From positions 1-59,730 of the forward strand of contig JBMNRP010000016.1 of NCBI GenBank assembly GCA_050944685.1: a stretch of 59,730 nt of DNA, read 5' to 3'. This DNA is from CADBRN01 sp050944685 (GTDB lineage: Bacteria > Bacillota > Clostridia > Lachnospirales > Lachnospiraceae). The notes below the pieces were generated by a model, which was given only the letters and a program-made list of their open reading frames with translations, made no database searches and had not been told where the DNA came from. Both the position numbers and the translations under genes were made by a program. Of this stretch, positions 1-8,050 are shown in pieces; position 1 is the first letter of the stretch, and every line of letters begins with the position of its first letter.

Positions 1-118
1 ATCCGGCTTCCTTCGGATCCCATCTCGCGATGGGCACCCTTGCCTTCGGCTATGTCCTTCCCACTACCGGGCGGACTCTGGACTTTCACCAGCTAGGAAC
101 GTGCGCCGCCGGGCGCAC
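1..118. other. Structured segment of consecutive small hairpins, unidentified
   Basis: This segment has no convincing reading frame but carries a series of short inverted repeats. They are ATCCG/CGGAT at 1-18, CCCATC/GATGGG around 20-35, CTGG/CCAG around 78-92, and a perfect 7-bp stem GTGCGCC/GGCGCAC with a 4-base loop at 101-118. A GGACTTTCACC stretch lies before the last stem. Such runs occur at the ends of some insertion elements and in structured RNAs. I could not assign a family, and the window edge cuts the element. A rho-independent terminator follows directly at 133-172. Confidence 0.35.
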
Positions 119-122
119 GCGC

Positions 123-172
123 AAAAAAGAATCCCGGAACCATTGTCACAACAGGTTCCGGGGTTTTTTTTT
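123..172. terminator. Rho-independent terminator, probably bidirectional
   Basis: A perfect 9-bp stem (CCCGGAACC at 133-141, GGTTCCGGG at 154-162) is followed on the plus strand by nine T. On the minus strand an A6 run at 123-128 gives a weaker U tract. On the plus strand it would end transcription coming from the structured segment at the left edge. On the minus strand it backs up termination after dtd. Confidence 0.8.
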
Positions 173-198
173 CTGAAACGTCAAAGCAGGAAACCGAT

Positions 199-229
199 CC
201 CGCCGGCAGCAGGACACGGCGGGATTTTT
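199..229. terminator. Hairpin immediately downstream of dtd
   Basis: The arms are CCCGCCG (199-205) and CGGCGGG (217-223), followed on the plus strand by ATTTTT. It abuts the dtd stop codon. The U tract is better on the plus strand, so its use as the dtd terminator is uncertain. Confidence 0.5.
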
Positions 230-669
230 CACAGATTCTCGAGAACGATTGTGAACGGACCGTCATTGACGAGAGAAACCTTCATGTCCGCTCCGAATTC
301 TCCGTGTTCGACGACCGGAACGGTTTCCCGCGCCTTCTCGATCATATACTGATAGATCGGCCCGGCCTTTTCCGGCTTTCCCGCCTCGATAAAGCTCGGC
401 CGGTTTCCCTTTCTGCAGTTCGCGTACAGGGTGAACTGAGAGATCAGAAGCAGCTCACCTCCGACATCCGCGAGAGAGAGATTGGTCTTCCCGTTCTCAT
501 CCTCAAAAATACGCAGACCAATCAACTTTTTCAGATACCGGTCAGCCGTCTCCTTCGTGTCTTCGTCGCCGATCCCGATCAGAACCATCAGACCTTTTCC
601 GATTTTCCCGACGGTTTTCCCTTCAATGTCAACATGAGCCTCGCTGACCCTTTGTATGACTAATTTCAT
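229..669 (-). CDS. dtd: D-aminoacyl-tRNA deacylase
   Basis: It removes D-amino acids (and glycine mischarged on tRNA-Ala) from tRNA in the cytoplasm, a proofreading role in translation. The 146 residues match the usual family length of about 145-150. The two active-site signatures are visible: SQFTLYA at residues 77-83 and NDGPFT at 135-140, the latter carrying the Gly-Pro dipeptide that forms the chiral-selecting motif. The ATG at 669 has GAGGAG about six bases upstream. It is the last gene of a leftward cluster behind the amino-acid ABC transporter (55-bp gap), so co-transcription is likely. Dtd is more often found beside relA, so the coupling to an amino-acid importer here is probably positional rather than functional. 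Confidence 0.95.
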   Translation of the reverse strand: MKLVIQRVSEAHVDIEGKTVGKIGKGLMVLIGIGDEDTKETADRYLKKLIGLRIFEDENGKTNLSLADVGGELLLISQFTLYANCRKGNRPSFIEAGKPEKAGPIYQYMIEKARETVPVVEHGEFGADMKVSLVNDGPFTIVLENL

Positions 670-723
670 GCTCTCTCCTCTTCCGGAGGATCTCCCTTCT
701 CCCCGGATGCTTTCGATTTCGCC

Positions 724-1464
724 TTAAAGAACCTTTGAGAGAAAATCCTGCAGTCTCGGGGCTTTCGGATGGCCGAAGATCTCGTCCGGAGTTCCCTTTT
801 CCATGATAATGCCGTCCGAGACAAAAAAGACGCGGTCAGCGACCTCGCGCGCGAAGCCCATCTCATGAGTGACGACCGCCATGGTCATGCCCTCTTCGGC
901 GAGCTCCTTCATTACCTGAAGCACCTCCCCTACCATCTCCGGATCGAGGGCGGAGGTCGGCTCGTCAAACAGCATCATCTTCGGATGCATGGCCATCGCC
1001 CTTACGATGGCGATTCGCTGTTTCTGGCCGCCGGAAAGAGACGCCGGATAGACATCCGCCTTCTCCGTCAGCGATACGCGTGCGAGCAGCTTCATGGCCT
1101 CTTCCTTCGCCTCTGTCTCATTCATACGGCCTGTCTTGATCGGAGCCAGTGTGATGTTTTCCAGAACGGTTTTGTTCGGGAACAGATTAAAGTGCTGAAA
1201 CACCATGCCCATCTGCTCGCGGATATTGTTGACATCCACCTTCGGATCCGTGATTTCCCTGCCGTCGAAGAATATTTTCCCTTTCGTCGGATCTTCCAGC
1301 AGATTCATGCAGCGAAGCAGCGTCGATTTTCCCGACCCGGAGGGACCGATGATGCAAACCTTTTCGCCTGCGTGGATCTGTTCCGAAATATCATTCAGCA
1401 CCAGATTGTCCCCGAAGGATTTCGAGAGGTGCTCGATTTTTAATAAGACCTTATCCTCACTCAT
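724..1464 (-). CDS. Polar amino-acid ABC transporter, ATP-binding protein (GlnQ/HisP type)
   Basis: This is the ATPase subunit that drives amino-acid import on the cytoplasmic face. Walker A GPSGSGKST is at 40-48, the signature LSGGQ at 143-147, and Walker B with the catalytic Glu (MMLFDEPT) at 163-170, followed by the D-loop SALD. A switch His lies in VVTHEMGFA. The 246-residue length is typical of family 3 (polar amino acid) ATPases. It follows the permease gene by 16 bp in one operon with the substrate-binding lipoprotein. Substrate is inferred only at the level of polar amino acids; sequence alone does not separate Gln, His, Arg or cystine. Confidence 0.95.
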   Translation of the reverse strand: MSEDKVLLKIEHLSKSFGDNLVLNDISEQIHAGEKVCIIGPSGSGKSTLLRCMNLLEDPTKGKIFFDGREITDPKVDVNNIREQMGMVFQHFNLFPNKTVLENITLAPIKTGRMNETEAKEEAMKLLARVSLTEKADVYPASLSGGQKQRIAIVRAMAMHPKMMLFDEPTSALDPEMVGEVLQVMKELAEEGMTMAVVTHEMGFAREVADRVFFVSDGIIMEKGTPDEIFGHPKAPRLQDFLSKVL

Positions 1465-1480
1465 ATTCGTTCATCCCCCT

Positions 1481-2188
1481 TTACTGACGGTCGCTCCTGC
1501 GCAGTCTCTTCTCAAATTTTCCAAGCGCCCAGGTCATGATAATGACGACGACCAGATACATGGCTGCGATTCCCAGAAATGGCATCATCGGCAGGTACGT
1601 TCTCGCCGCGATGTCCCGCGCGACCTTCGTCAGCTCGGCCATTCCGATGACGGAAACCAGCGAGGTATCCTTAAACAGCGTTATCATCTCATTGCCCAGC
1701 GCGGGAAGCACGTTTTTGACCGCCTGGGGAATAATGATTTCCTTCATGACCGTAGAGTAAGGCATTCCCAGGGAACGTCCGGCCTCCATCTGTCCGGGGT
1801 CAATGGACATGATTCCGCTTCGGAAAATTTCAGAGACGTATGCTCCGGAATTGATTCCCAGAGAAAGAATCGCAACGCCGCGCATGTTCCGGCTGGATGC
1901 AAAAATGACGAATCCCATGATCAGCAGCTGGACCATCATGGGCGTTCCTCGGATAATGGTGGTATACACTTCGCAGATGACATTGGCAATCCGAAGTCCC
2001 GGCGAGACCTTGCCCTTTCCTTTCTGATCGTGCGCGGTCCGGATGATCGCGATCAGAATGCCGATCGCGATTCCGATGGCCAGAGCACACACGGTAAGCA
2101 CCAGAGACGAACCAAGCCCTTTCAGGTAAAGCTTCCACCGGTCATTCACCACAAAGCTCTGAATAAACTGTTCTTTCAGGCTGTTCAA
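1481..2188 (-). CDS. Amino-acid ABC transporter permease (HisM/GlnP type)
   Basis: This is the membrane subunit of the importer, about 235 residues with several hydrophobic segments (for example residues 25-48 and near the C terminus). The EAA coupling loop is visible as EAGRSLGMPYSTVMKEIIIP, the contact site for the ATPase. The start appears to be a TTG at 2188 preceded by GAGAGGGGG at about nine bases; no better in-frame ATG lies nearby. The gene sits after an intergenic terminator-like hairpin (2212-2246) that follows the binding-protein gene, an arrangement that would lower permease and ATPase expression relative to the binding protein. Confidence 0.95.
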   Translation of the reverse strand: MNSLKEQFIQSFVVNDRWKLYLKGLGSSLVLTVCALAIGIAIGILIAIIRTAHDQKGKGKVSPGLRIANVICEVYTTIIRGTPMMVQLLIMGFVIFASSRNMRGVAILSLGINSGAYVSEIFRSGIMSIDPGQMEAGRSLGMPYSTVMKEIIIPQAVKNVLPALGNEMITLFKDTSLVSVIGMAELTKVARDIAARTYLPMMPFLGIAAMYLVVVIIMTWALGKFEKRLRRSDRQ

Positions 2189-2211
2189 AATTCCAGACCC
2201 CCTCTCTTCGG

Positions 2212-2246
2212 AAAAACAGGGCTGTCGGGATCTGCCGACAGCCCTG
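2212..2246 (-). terminator. Intra-operon terminator/attenuator after the binding-protein gene
   Basis: Read on the minus strand, a 10-12 bp stem (CAGGGCTGTCGG with CCGACAGCCCTG) is followed by five T. It lies between the solute-binding lipoprotein and the permease. Partial termination here would give an excess of binding protein over membrane subunits, a common arrangement in ABC importer operons. Confidence 0.75.
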
Positions 2247-2288
2247 CCGCAACGGTTTTGTTCTGTTTACAAATTCTGCGCCGAAAAA

Positions 2289-3221
2289 TCACGCCGCAGA
2301 GGAAGAACTCGCGGAAGAAACATCCTCGCTGGAGGAATCGGAATTGATATACTTGTCGATGATCGACTGGATCGTTCCGTCGTCCTGCAGCTTTTTGACC
2401 TCCGCATTGACCGCCTCATACAGGGAGGTATTTTCCTTCGCGATTCCGATCGCGTATTCTTCCTCGACGTAGTTCGTAGAAAGGATCTTCAGCCCGGTGT
2501 TGGCGGCGACATATGCTTTCGCCGGCTCATTGTCGATGATGACCGCATCGACCTTGCCCTGCTTCAGCGCGTTGACCGCGGTGCCTCCGTCCTGATAGGC
2601 GATGACATGATCCTCTCCGAATCCGCCGTTCTCCTCCGTATCAGACGCATAAATATAACCCGTCGTGCCCTCCTGGCATCCGATCATCTTTCCGTTCAGA
2701 TCATCCACGGACTCGATGTCGGAATCCTCCGGAACGATGATAGCCTGAATGCCCTTTGCGTAGGAGTCGGTGAAGTTCAGATTTTTCTTGCGCTCCTCGC
2801 TGACCGTGAGACCGGCCATGGCGATATCGGATTTTCCCTGCTGAACGCTGACGATAACGGAAGAGAAATCCATGTCATCGACAACCAGCTCCAGTCCGAG
2901 GTCGTCTGCGATCTTCGTGGCGATATCGATGTCGATCCCCTCGTATCCGCCGTCGTCCGTCGTACTTTCATAAGGGGGGAATGAGGCATTGGTCGCCATG
3001 TGAAGTTTGCCATCCTCGACCAGCTCCAGGTCACCTGCGGAAGCCGTGGAACCGGAAACCGTGCTCTCCGTTCCGGACGAAGAAGCGGAAGACTCCGACG
3101 ATGTGCCGGAGGACGATGAGCTGCCGGAGGATGAAGAGGAGTCCGAAGAACTGCCTCCGCACGCCGCCAGGCTGAGTGCCATTCCAACTGCGAGAATACC
3201 TGCTAACCATTTCTTTTTCAT
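2289..3221 (-). CDS. Amino-acid ABC transporter substrate-binding lipoprotein
   Basis: This is the extracellular solute receptor, anchored to the membrane by a lipid on Cys21. A lysine-rich signal peptide ends in a lipobox (LAAC, residues 18-21). A Ser/Gly-rich tether covers roughly residues 22-65, followed by an SBP_bac_3 fold with typical sequences such as NASFPPYE, GIDIDIATKIADDLG and GKSDIAMAGLTVSEERKK. The C terminus is again Ser-rich, which is unusual but harmless low complexity. An AAGGGAG ribosome site precedes the ATG. It is the first gene of the operon and has its own strong promoter at 3324-3352. It likely binds a polar amino acid; the exact ligand is not readable. Confidence 0.95.
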   Translation of the reverse strand: MKKKWLAGILAVGMALSLAACGGSSSDSSSSSGSSSSSGTSSESSASSSGTESTVSGSTASAGDLELVEDGKLHMATNASFPPYESTTDDGGYEGIDIDIATKIADDLGLELVVDDMDFSSVIVSVQQGKSDIAMAGLTVSEERKKNLNFTDSYAKGIQAIIVPEDSDIESVDDLNGKMIGCQEGTTGYIYASDTEENGGFGEDHVIAYQDGGTAVNALKQGKVDAVIIDNEPAKAYVAANTGLKILSTNYVEEEYAIGIAKENTSLYEAVNAEVKKLQDDGTIQSIIDKYINSDSSSEDVSSASSSSAA

Positions 3222-3315
3222 ATCTTTTCTCTCCCTTGAGCCAGCTTCTCTTCGGCCCGTCCCCGCAGAAGCCGGACGGAACCGCGAAAAGAGGCTTTTT
3301 TTGTATTTATTTCAC
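3222..3315 (-). promoter_or_regulatory. Leader of the amino-acid ABC operon
   Basis: The roughly 95-nt leader between the predicted start of transcription and the lipoprotein ATG contains a stem CCGTCC/GGACGG with an 11-base loop. I recognise no riboswitch or T-box signature in it. The rest of the gap up to 3460 holds only the promoter. Confidence 0.3.
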
Positions 3316-3323
3316 ATTTTGTA

Positions 3324-3352
3324 ATGCTACCATCCGGCCAGAAAGATGTCAA
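3324..3352 (-). promoter_or_regulatory. Sigma-A promoter of the amino-acid ABC operon
   Basis: On the minus strand the -35 is TTGACA (3347-3352, perfect) and the -10 is TAGCAT (3324-3329), with a 17-bp spacer. It points at the substrate-binding protein gene about 100 bp away. Confidence 0.8.
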
Positions 3353-3460
3353 GACGGGCATTTATATTTATGCAGAAAGTCAACCATTTCATGCATGTTT
3401 ATAAAAACTCCCGGTAACCGGAAGAATTCCGGACTCCCGCATCCTGCATCGGATGAATAA

Positions 3461-3494
3461 GGAAAGGGCAGCCCCTATTCCGGCGGGACTGCCC
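3461..3494 (-). terminator. Terminator downstream of gpmI
   Basis: Stem GGGCAG (3466-3471) with CTGCCC (3489-3494). On the minus strand it is followed by TTTCCTT, a weak U tract. It separates gpmI from the amino-acid transporter operon. Confidence 0.6.
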
Positions 3495-3543
3495 CAGATA
3501 TCGGACCCGAAGTACTCTGCAGCGTCAGAATGATGAACTGAAT

Positions 3544-5091
3544 TTATTTGCGGATCAGAAGCGATTTACCGGTCATCTCCTTCGGCTGAGGAATTTCCAT
3601 CAGGTCGAGCAGCGTCGGAACGATGTCTGCCAGACGCCCTCCCTCGCGCAGTCCGAAGGACGGATCCGCATTGACCAGAATGAACGGAACCGGGTTCGTG
3701 GTGTGTGCCGTGAACGGAGCGCCCGTTTTCTCGTCGACCATATACTCGGCATTGCCGTGGTCCGCGCAGATGAACATCACGCCGTCCGCCTTTTTGATCG
3801 CGTCGACCGCACGACCCACGCAGACATCCACCGCTTCAATGGCCTTGATCGCGGCTTTCTCTACGCCGGTGTGGCCCACCATGTCCGGGTTTGCGAAGTT
3901 GATAATGATCACGTCGTACTTATCTGACTCGATGGCCTCGATAAGCTTGTCGCACACCTTCGGCGCACTCATCTCCGGCTGCAGATCGTAGGTAGCGACC
4001 TTCGGAGAATGAACCAGGATGCGGTCCTCTCCTTCGTTCGGCTCTTCCACGCCGCCGTTGAAGAAAAACGTGACGTGTGCGTATTTCTCCGTCTCGGCGA
4101 TCCGGACCTGCTTTTTCCCGAGCTTCGCCAGATATTCGCCGAATGTGTTGACAATCCTCTCTTTTTTGAACGCGACCAGCTTATTCGGAATGGTCTCGTC
4201 GTAATCCTTGAAGCAGACATAGGTCAGATTTTCCGGACGTCTGCGCTCAAATCCCGTAAATTCCGGATCACAGAAAGCGCGGGTGATCTGTCTCGCGCGG
4301 TCCGGGCGGAAATTGAAGAAGATAATCGAATCGTTGTCCTTAATCGTAGTGACCGGAGTTCCATCCTCGTTTTTCATGACGGTCGGAATCACGAACTCAT
4401 CGGTGACACCATTGTCATAGGACGCCTGAAGCGCGGCGATCGGATCGGTACCACCGTCAATCCCCTCTCCCTTTGTGAGGGCATCCCAGGCCTTTTTCTC
4501 GCGGTCCCAGCGGTTGTCGCGGTCCATCGCGTAATAGCGGCCGGAGATCACTCCGATCTTTCCGATGCCGAGCTCTTTCATCTTATCCATCAGCTGACGG
4601 ACGTACGTAATGCCGGAGGTCGGAGGCGTATCCCGGCCGTCCAGGAAACAGTGAACATAGACCTCGGGAACATGGTTTCTTTTTGCCATCTCAAGAAGAG
4701 CATAGACATGAGTGATGTGACTGTGCACGCCTCCGTCAGAGAGCAGGCCGTACATATGCAGCGCCGCATGATTCTTTTTCGCATTGTTCATGGCGGTGAG
4801 CAGCTCTTCATTTTCAAAAAAGTCCCCGTCCTCGATCGCCTTCGTGATGCGGGTCAGATCCTGATAAACAATACGGCCGGCGCCCATGTTCATATGACCG
4901 ACTTCGGAATTGCCCATCTGTCCGTCCGGCAGGCCGACCGCCAGGCCGCTCGCCTGACCCTGTACATACGGGCACTGGCTCTTCAGCTGGTCCATCACCG
5001 GTGTCTTTGCCTCGCAAATCGCGTTATGTTCACAGACCGGATTCTCTCCGTATCCGTCCAGTATCATCAATACAGTAGGTCTTTTTGCCAT
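3544..5091 (-). CDS. gpmI: 2,3-bisphosphoglycerate-independent phosphoglycerate mutase
   Basis: It interconverts 3- and 2-phosphoglycerate in glycolysis using two Mn ions. The 515 residues match the family (about 510). The metal-binding Asp is in LILDGYG-type sequence at the N terminus (MILDGYG, residues 9-15), and the phosphorylated Ser is Ser62 in GNSEVGHMNMGAG. Further metal ligands lie in DMVGHTG and ADHGNAE near the C terminus. An AAGGAG site precedes the ATG. It is transcribed alone from a promoter at 5132-5160 with a hairpin terminator at 3461-3494. In a Clostridium-type anaerobe this is the expected glycolytic mutase. Confidence 0.98.
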   Translation of the reverse strand: MAKRPTVLMILDGYGENPVCEHNAICEAKTPVMDQLKSQCPYVQGQASGLAVGLPDGQMGNSEVGHMNMGAGRIVYQDLTRITKAIEDGDFFENEELLTAMNNAKKNHAALHMYGLLSDGGVHSHITHVYALLEMAKRNHVPEVYVHCFLDGRDTPPTSGITYVRQLMDKMKELGIGKIGVISGRYYAMDRDNRWDREKKAWDALTKGEGIDGGTDPIAALQASYDNGVTDEFVIPTVMKNEDGTPVTTIKDNDSIIFFNFRPDRARQITRAFCDPEFTGFERRRPENLTYVCFKDYDETIPNKLVAFKKERIVNTFGEYLAKLGKKQVRIAETEKYAHVTFFFNGGVEEPNEGEDRILVHSPKVATYDLQPEMSAPKVCDKLIEAIESDKYDVIIINFANPDMVGHTGVEKAAIKAIEAVDVCVGRAVDAIKKADGVMFICADHGNAEYMVDEKTGAPFTAHTTNPVPFILVNADPSFGLREGGRLADIVPTLLDLMEIPQPKEMTGKSLLIRK

Positions 5092-5131
5092 ATTTCTCTC
5101 CTTCTGTTATGAATGTTTCTTTTCTAGTAAA

Positions 5132-5160
5132 ATTATGATACCCGGGCAGGAAAAATTCAA
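5132..5160 (-). promoter_or_regulatory. Promoter of gpmI
   Basis: Minus strand TTGAAT (5155-5160), 17-bp spacer, CATAAT (5132-5137). The predicted transcript starts about 35 bp before the gpmI ATG. Confidence 0.6.
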
Positions 5161-5175
5161 CATTTATTTTAGGTA

Positions 5176-5184
5176 TGATATAAT
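5176..5184 (+). promoter_or_regulatory. Extended -10 promoter of the DUF4364 gene
   Basis: TGATATAAT, an extended -10 (TG-N-TATAAT), lies 138 bp before the DUF4364 start. The -35 region (TTCAAC at 5156-5161) is weak, as is common when the TG extension is present. Confidence 0.5.
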
Positions 5185-5247
5185 GAATCGTACCATGCCG
5201 GCCCTCCCGGGCGGGAAAAATACGGCCGGCAGATAATCCCACTCGGC

Positions 5248-5295
5248 AAAAAACGGCTGCCGCAGCGCGCCGGATCCGGCGCGAAACGACAGCCG
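5248..5295 (-). terminator. Strong minus-strand terminator inside the DUF4364 leader
   Basis: An 18-bp perfect palindrome (5266-5283, centred on GGATCC) is nested between CGGCTG (5254-5259) and CAGCCG (5290-5295). On the minus strand it is followed by six T (5248-5253). In that orientation it would stop antisense transcription that runs leftward toward gpmI. On the plus strand it forms a stable hairpin in the DUF4364 5' leader. Confidence 0.7.
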
Positions 5296-5321
5296 CGAGA
5301 CAAACATAAACGGAGTTCGCT

Positions 5322-5840
5322 ATGATTGATTCCACTCACTCTTTATATAAACTGATGGTCCTGTATCTTCTGGACCGTGCCGGATTTCCGATGACAAACA
5401 CGGCAATTTCGGATTTTATGGTCGGAAACAGATACACCGAATTCTTCGGACTGCAGGGTATTTTCACGGAAATGGTCTCATCCGGACTGCTTTCCGAGAG
5501 GCATGAACCCCACACGACATATTATGAAATCACGGACGAAGGGCGCGAAACCCTGTCTTTTTTTGATAACGACATTTCCCCCGAGATCCGCAGGGATATG
5601 GACGATTATCTGAAGAAAAACGGATTTGCCCTGCGCAGTGCCTCCGCTGTCACGGTCCGCTACCGCTGGACCTCCGAGAACGGCTACGAGGTGCTATGCA
5701 CCGCGTCAGACGGAAGAGACGATCTGATCCGCATGACGCTGTTCGCGGACACCGAAGAATCTGCCATCCGCATGTGCGACAACTGGAAGAAAAAAAGCGC
5801 CGACCTCTACGCGGTTCTCATGAAGGAACTGCTGGAATAA
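5322..5840 (+). CDS. DUF4364 family winged-helix protein
   Basis: The 172-residue protein matches the DUF4364 family common in Clostridia. The N-terminal 80 residues look like a winged helix (LYKLMVLYLLDRAGFPMTNTAISDFM, then a second helix and the wing-like YYEITDEGRETLSFF), followed by a C-terminal domain with a basic and acidic mix. No enzymatic motif is visible. A DNA-binding or regulatory role is plausible but unproven for the family. GGAG precedes the ATG at eight bases. It is monocistronic and convergent with the YbaK-type gene on the other strand (16-bp gap). Confidence 0.85.
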   Translation: MIDSTHSLYKLMVLYLLDRAGFPMTNTAISDFMVGNRYTEFFGLQGIFTEMVSSGLLSERHEPHTTYYEITDEGRETLSFFDNDISPEIRRDMDDYLKKNGFALRSASAVTVRYRWTSENGYEVLCTASDGRDDLIRMTLFADTEESAIRMCDNWKKKSADLYAVLMKELLE

Positions 5841-5856
5841 TATTGCTTTCCCCGTA

Positions 5857-6441
5857 TCAGGACGGATTTCCGTCCTCCCGGTTATTATAATCCGGCAGCG
5901 TCACAAAGATCGGATCGTGATGAACTGCCGGCAGAAATCTGTCGAGCAGATCCCGGATCCGCAGCTTTAAACTGGATGTATTGATGCAGGGATGGCAGCC
6001 GAAGAATTCTCCTTCCAGGATGTCCCGGTCGATCACCAGCTGAACGCGGTTTTCGTGATCATTCATCAGACCGAGGACACTGACGGAACCCGGATGGATG
6101 TCCAGAAATTCCTCCATCTTTTCCGGTGAACCAAAGGAAAGGCGCGCGGAATGAATCTGCTTTGAGATATCTTTCGTCTTGAAGACCTTCTGATCCGGCA
6201 TCATCAGCATATAATAGTCCGTTTTCTGCCGGTTGCACAAAAACAGGTTTTTTACAATTGTGCTCTCCAGAACCGCATCGATTCTCTCGCAGGCTTCCAT
6301 GGTATCCGCCGGCTCATCGCGGTGATCCACACGCCAGTACTCGATCCCCAGCTCGTCCAGAAGGTCATATACCCGCACTTCTTTTTCCTCTCGCCCGGAA
6401 ACATCAAGGGGACGTCCCTTTTCCAGCAGCAGTTCAGACAT
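5857..6441 (-). CDS. Prolyl-tRNA editing (YbaK/EbsC, ProX-like) domain protein
   Basis: This is a free-standing aminoacyl-tRNA deacylase domain related to the INS domain of prolyl-tRNA synthetase; members hydrolyse mischarged Ala- or Cys-tRNA-Pro. Visible family features are VYDLLDELGIEYWRVDH near residues 23-40, the lysine-containing TIVKNLFLCNRQKTDYYMLMM segment (Lys about 64), and the C-terminal EFFGCHPCINTSSLKL stretch. The protein has 194 residues, usual for the ProX/PrdX group. It follows the surface transglutaminase gene on the same strand (33-bp gap); whether they share a transcript is unclear. Which amino acid is edited cannot be told. Confidence 0.88.
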   Translation of the reverse strand: MSELLLEKGRPLDVSGREEKEVRVYDLLDELGIEYWRVDHRDEPADTMEACERIDAVLESTIVKNLFLCNRQKTDYYMLMMPDQKVFKTKDISKQIHSARLSFGSPEKMEEFLDIHPGSVSVLGLMNDHENRVQLVIDRDILEGEFFGCHPCINTSSLKLRIRDLLDRFLPAVHHDPIFVTLPDYNNREDGNPS

Positions 6442-6474
6442 GATCGTTTTTATTTCCTCTCCTTTTTTTTCGTA

Positions 6475-7950
6475 TTATTCTCCCATATACTGATACTTCT
6501 GGTATAGCCATGTCCCGCTCTTGCCGTAATAAATCTGATATCCGTTTTTCCCCGACTCCACCTGGAAATCCGGGTCATAGACATAGCCGTCGATTTCCAC
6601 CCAGGAATGCGGGCCGAGACCACCTCTGCGAAGCGGAACGACTCCGCTCACCTGAACTGCGTTGTAGCCGAGCGCTTTTGCCAGTTCGCAGAAAGTCCCC
6701 GCCATTACGTAGCAGTTTCCCTGATGCTTTGTGTAGCCGATGTTGGCATAATAATGCGTTCCAAGTGAGGGATCCGTGGAGGATTTCACCCACTTCATGC
6801 AGGAATAGTTAAATGCGGCCTGCAGATTATGTCCGATCGAATCGAGGACGGCCTCAGCCTGGGGATATTCCGGAGCAGGCGGATACAGTTTCTCTTTCAG
6901 CTGCTGATAGACATTCTTGTCATAGGACTCTTTTCCGTCCCTGCCTTCCTTCAGTCCGAACACCGCAAAATGTTCCAGAACGGCGCCGTCATTATACTGG
7001 CCGTAGGCTTTCTTCACATCGGCGTTATGATTCACGTAATAATTGAAATCGTAGATCGCGCTGAGATCAACCTGATGATAAATCGTCACAGGATGCGTGA
7101 CCGTCGGATCCGGGTCCTTGACTCCGTACCAGGAAATCCCCTCTCTTCTCCATCCGATCGAGCCCAGATGACTGTCTTCCGTCTTGCTTGTCGTGAAATT
7201 GTGGGCTCCGCTCTTCGCGTTCGGATTGTACTGACGATAAACCGGAACCGTCTGGAGCGAATCTGAGTACCATCCGATCTTCTCGTACTTCCAGCCGACC
7301 GATACCAGATAATCCCGCTCGCTCACCTCCATCGTGTAGTGGTGGTCTCCCGCGTTCGGATTGTAAAGACGATAGACCGGCTTTGAATTATTGACTCCCG
7401 CTTTCGGGGCCGTCCATCCAATACCTTCGTAACGCCACCCGGCGAGAAGCAGGTTATCTCTTTCCTTATAATCCGAGGTATAAAAATGCTCTCCGCTGTT
7501 CGGATTATACATGCGGTAAATATCCGATGTATTCTCGGCGGTATACTCAGCCACCGAGCTGTCCCCGGCGGCAGATACCGTTTCCGATTCATCCGATTCC
7601 GCATCCTGCGCCTCCGGTTCCGTGGAAACGCCGGAAACCGACGAATCCTGCTGCGAATTTTCTGACTGAGCTGCAGCAGCTTCCTCGGAACTATCCTCTG
7701 TGTCCTGAGCGGACGAATCTTCCGCTATCTGTTCTTCAGAATCTGCTGCCGGACTCGTTTCCGTTCCCTCCGAAAGAGATTCCTCTGTTTCTTCGGAATT
7801 ATCCGTCACTGTCTGCTCCTCCGACGTGGCTTCTGCCGTTTTCTGCAGTGTGTCCGCGCTGACCGGATAAATCCCGGAAACCAGCAGGGTAAGAGCCGCT
7901 ATACATGCGACAAGCGACCGAACGATTACCCGGTGTTCATGAGAATGCAT
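6475..7950 (-). CDS. Secreted surface protein: DUF5648 repeats plus transglutaminase-like domain
   Basis: A putative exported cell-surface protein. The N terminus is a hydrophobic signal segment (VACIAALTLLVSG), followed by about 100 residues rich in Ser, Glu and Thr. Then come three DUF5648-type repeats, each with a Y-x-x-YNPN...H-x-(Y/F)T...GW core (YRMYNPNSGEHFYT, YRLYNPNAGDHHYT, YRQYNPNAKSGAHNFT). A short segment with YYVNHNADVKKAYG comes next, and finally a transglutaminase-like domain with Cys in GNCYVMAG, His in GPHSWVEIDG and Asp in VYDPDF. I choose the ATG at 7950 because AAAGGGGG lies seven bases before it; an upstream ATG at 7968 has no such site. The transglutaminase fold could be a protease or crosslinker; the substrate is unknown. 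Confidence 0.85.
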   Translation of the reverse strand: MHSHEHRVIVRSLVACIAALTLLVSGIYPVSADTLQKTAEATSEEQTVTDNSEETEESLSEGTETSPAADSEEQIAEDSSAQDTEDSSEEAAAAQSENSQQDSSVSGVSTEPEAQDAESDESETVSAAGDSSVAEYTAENTSDIYRMYNPNSGEHFYTSDYKERDNLLLAGWRYEGIGWTAPKAGVNNSKPVYRLYNPNAGDHHYTMEVSERDYLVSVGWKYEKIGWYSDSLQTVPVYRQYNPNAKSGAHNFTTSKTEDSHLGSIGWRREGISWYGVKDPDPTVTHPVTIYHQVDLSAIYDFNYYVNHNADVKKAYGQYNDGAVLEHFAVFGLKEGRDGKESYDKNVYQQLKEKLYPPAPEYPQAEAVLDSIGHNLQAAFNYSCMKWVKSSTDPSLGTHYYANIGYTKHQGNCYVMAGTFCELAKALGYNAVQVSGVVPLRRGGLGPHSWVEIDGYVYDPDFQVESGKNGYQIYYGKSGTWLYQKYQYMGE

Positions 7951-7996
7951 CAATATACCCCCTTTCATGCATTACAAAAATAAATTTTTCGTAAAA

Positions 7997-8025
7997 ATAT
8001 TAGCATAAATATTAACATTTTTCAA
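7997..8025 (-). promoter_or_regulatory. Promoter of the surface transglutaminase gene
   Basis: Minus strand TTGAAA (8020-8025), 17-bp spacer, TAATAT (7997-8002) preceded by TG-C, an extended -10. The predicted start falls just before the gene. Confidence 0.7.
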
Positions 8026-8050
8026 TTTATTGTTCATATTGTATGCAGAC

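Noticed and set aside
1..118. Possible tRNA or riboswitch at the left edge
   Set aside because: No cloverleaf, anticodon arm or known aptamer core could be fitted, so I left it as an unidentified structured segment.
1205..2347. A 380-residue open frame opposite the ABC permease
   Set aside because: It spans the ABC genes and their intergenic terminator; a shadow reading.
4009..5112. A 367-residue open frame opposite gpmI
   Set aside because: A mirror of the conserved gpmI frame with no family match or ribosome site.
7951..7968. Upstream ATG of the surface transglutaminase
   Set aside because: No ribosome site before it, while AAAGGGGG is correctly spaced from the ATG at 7950.
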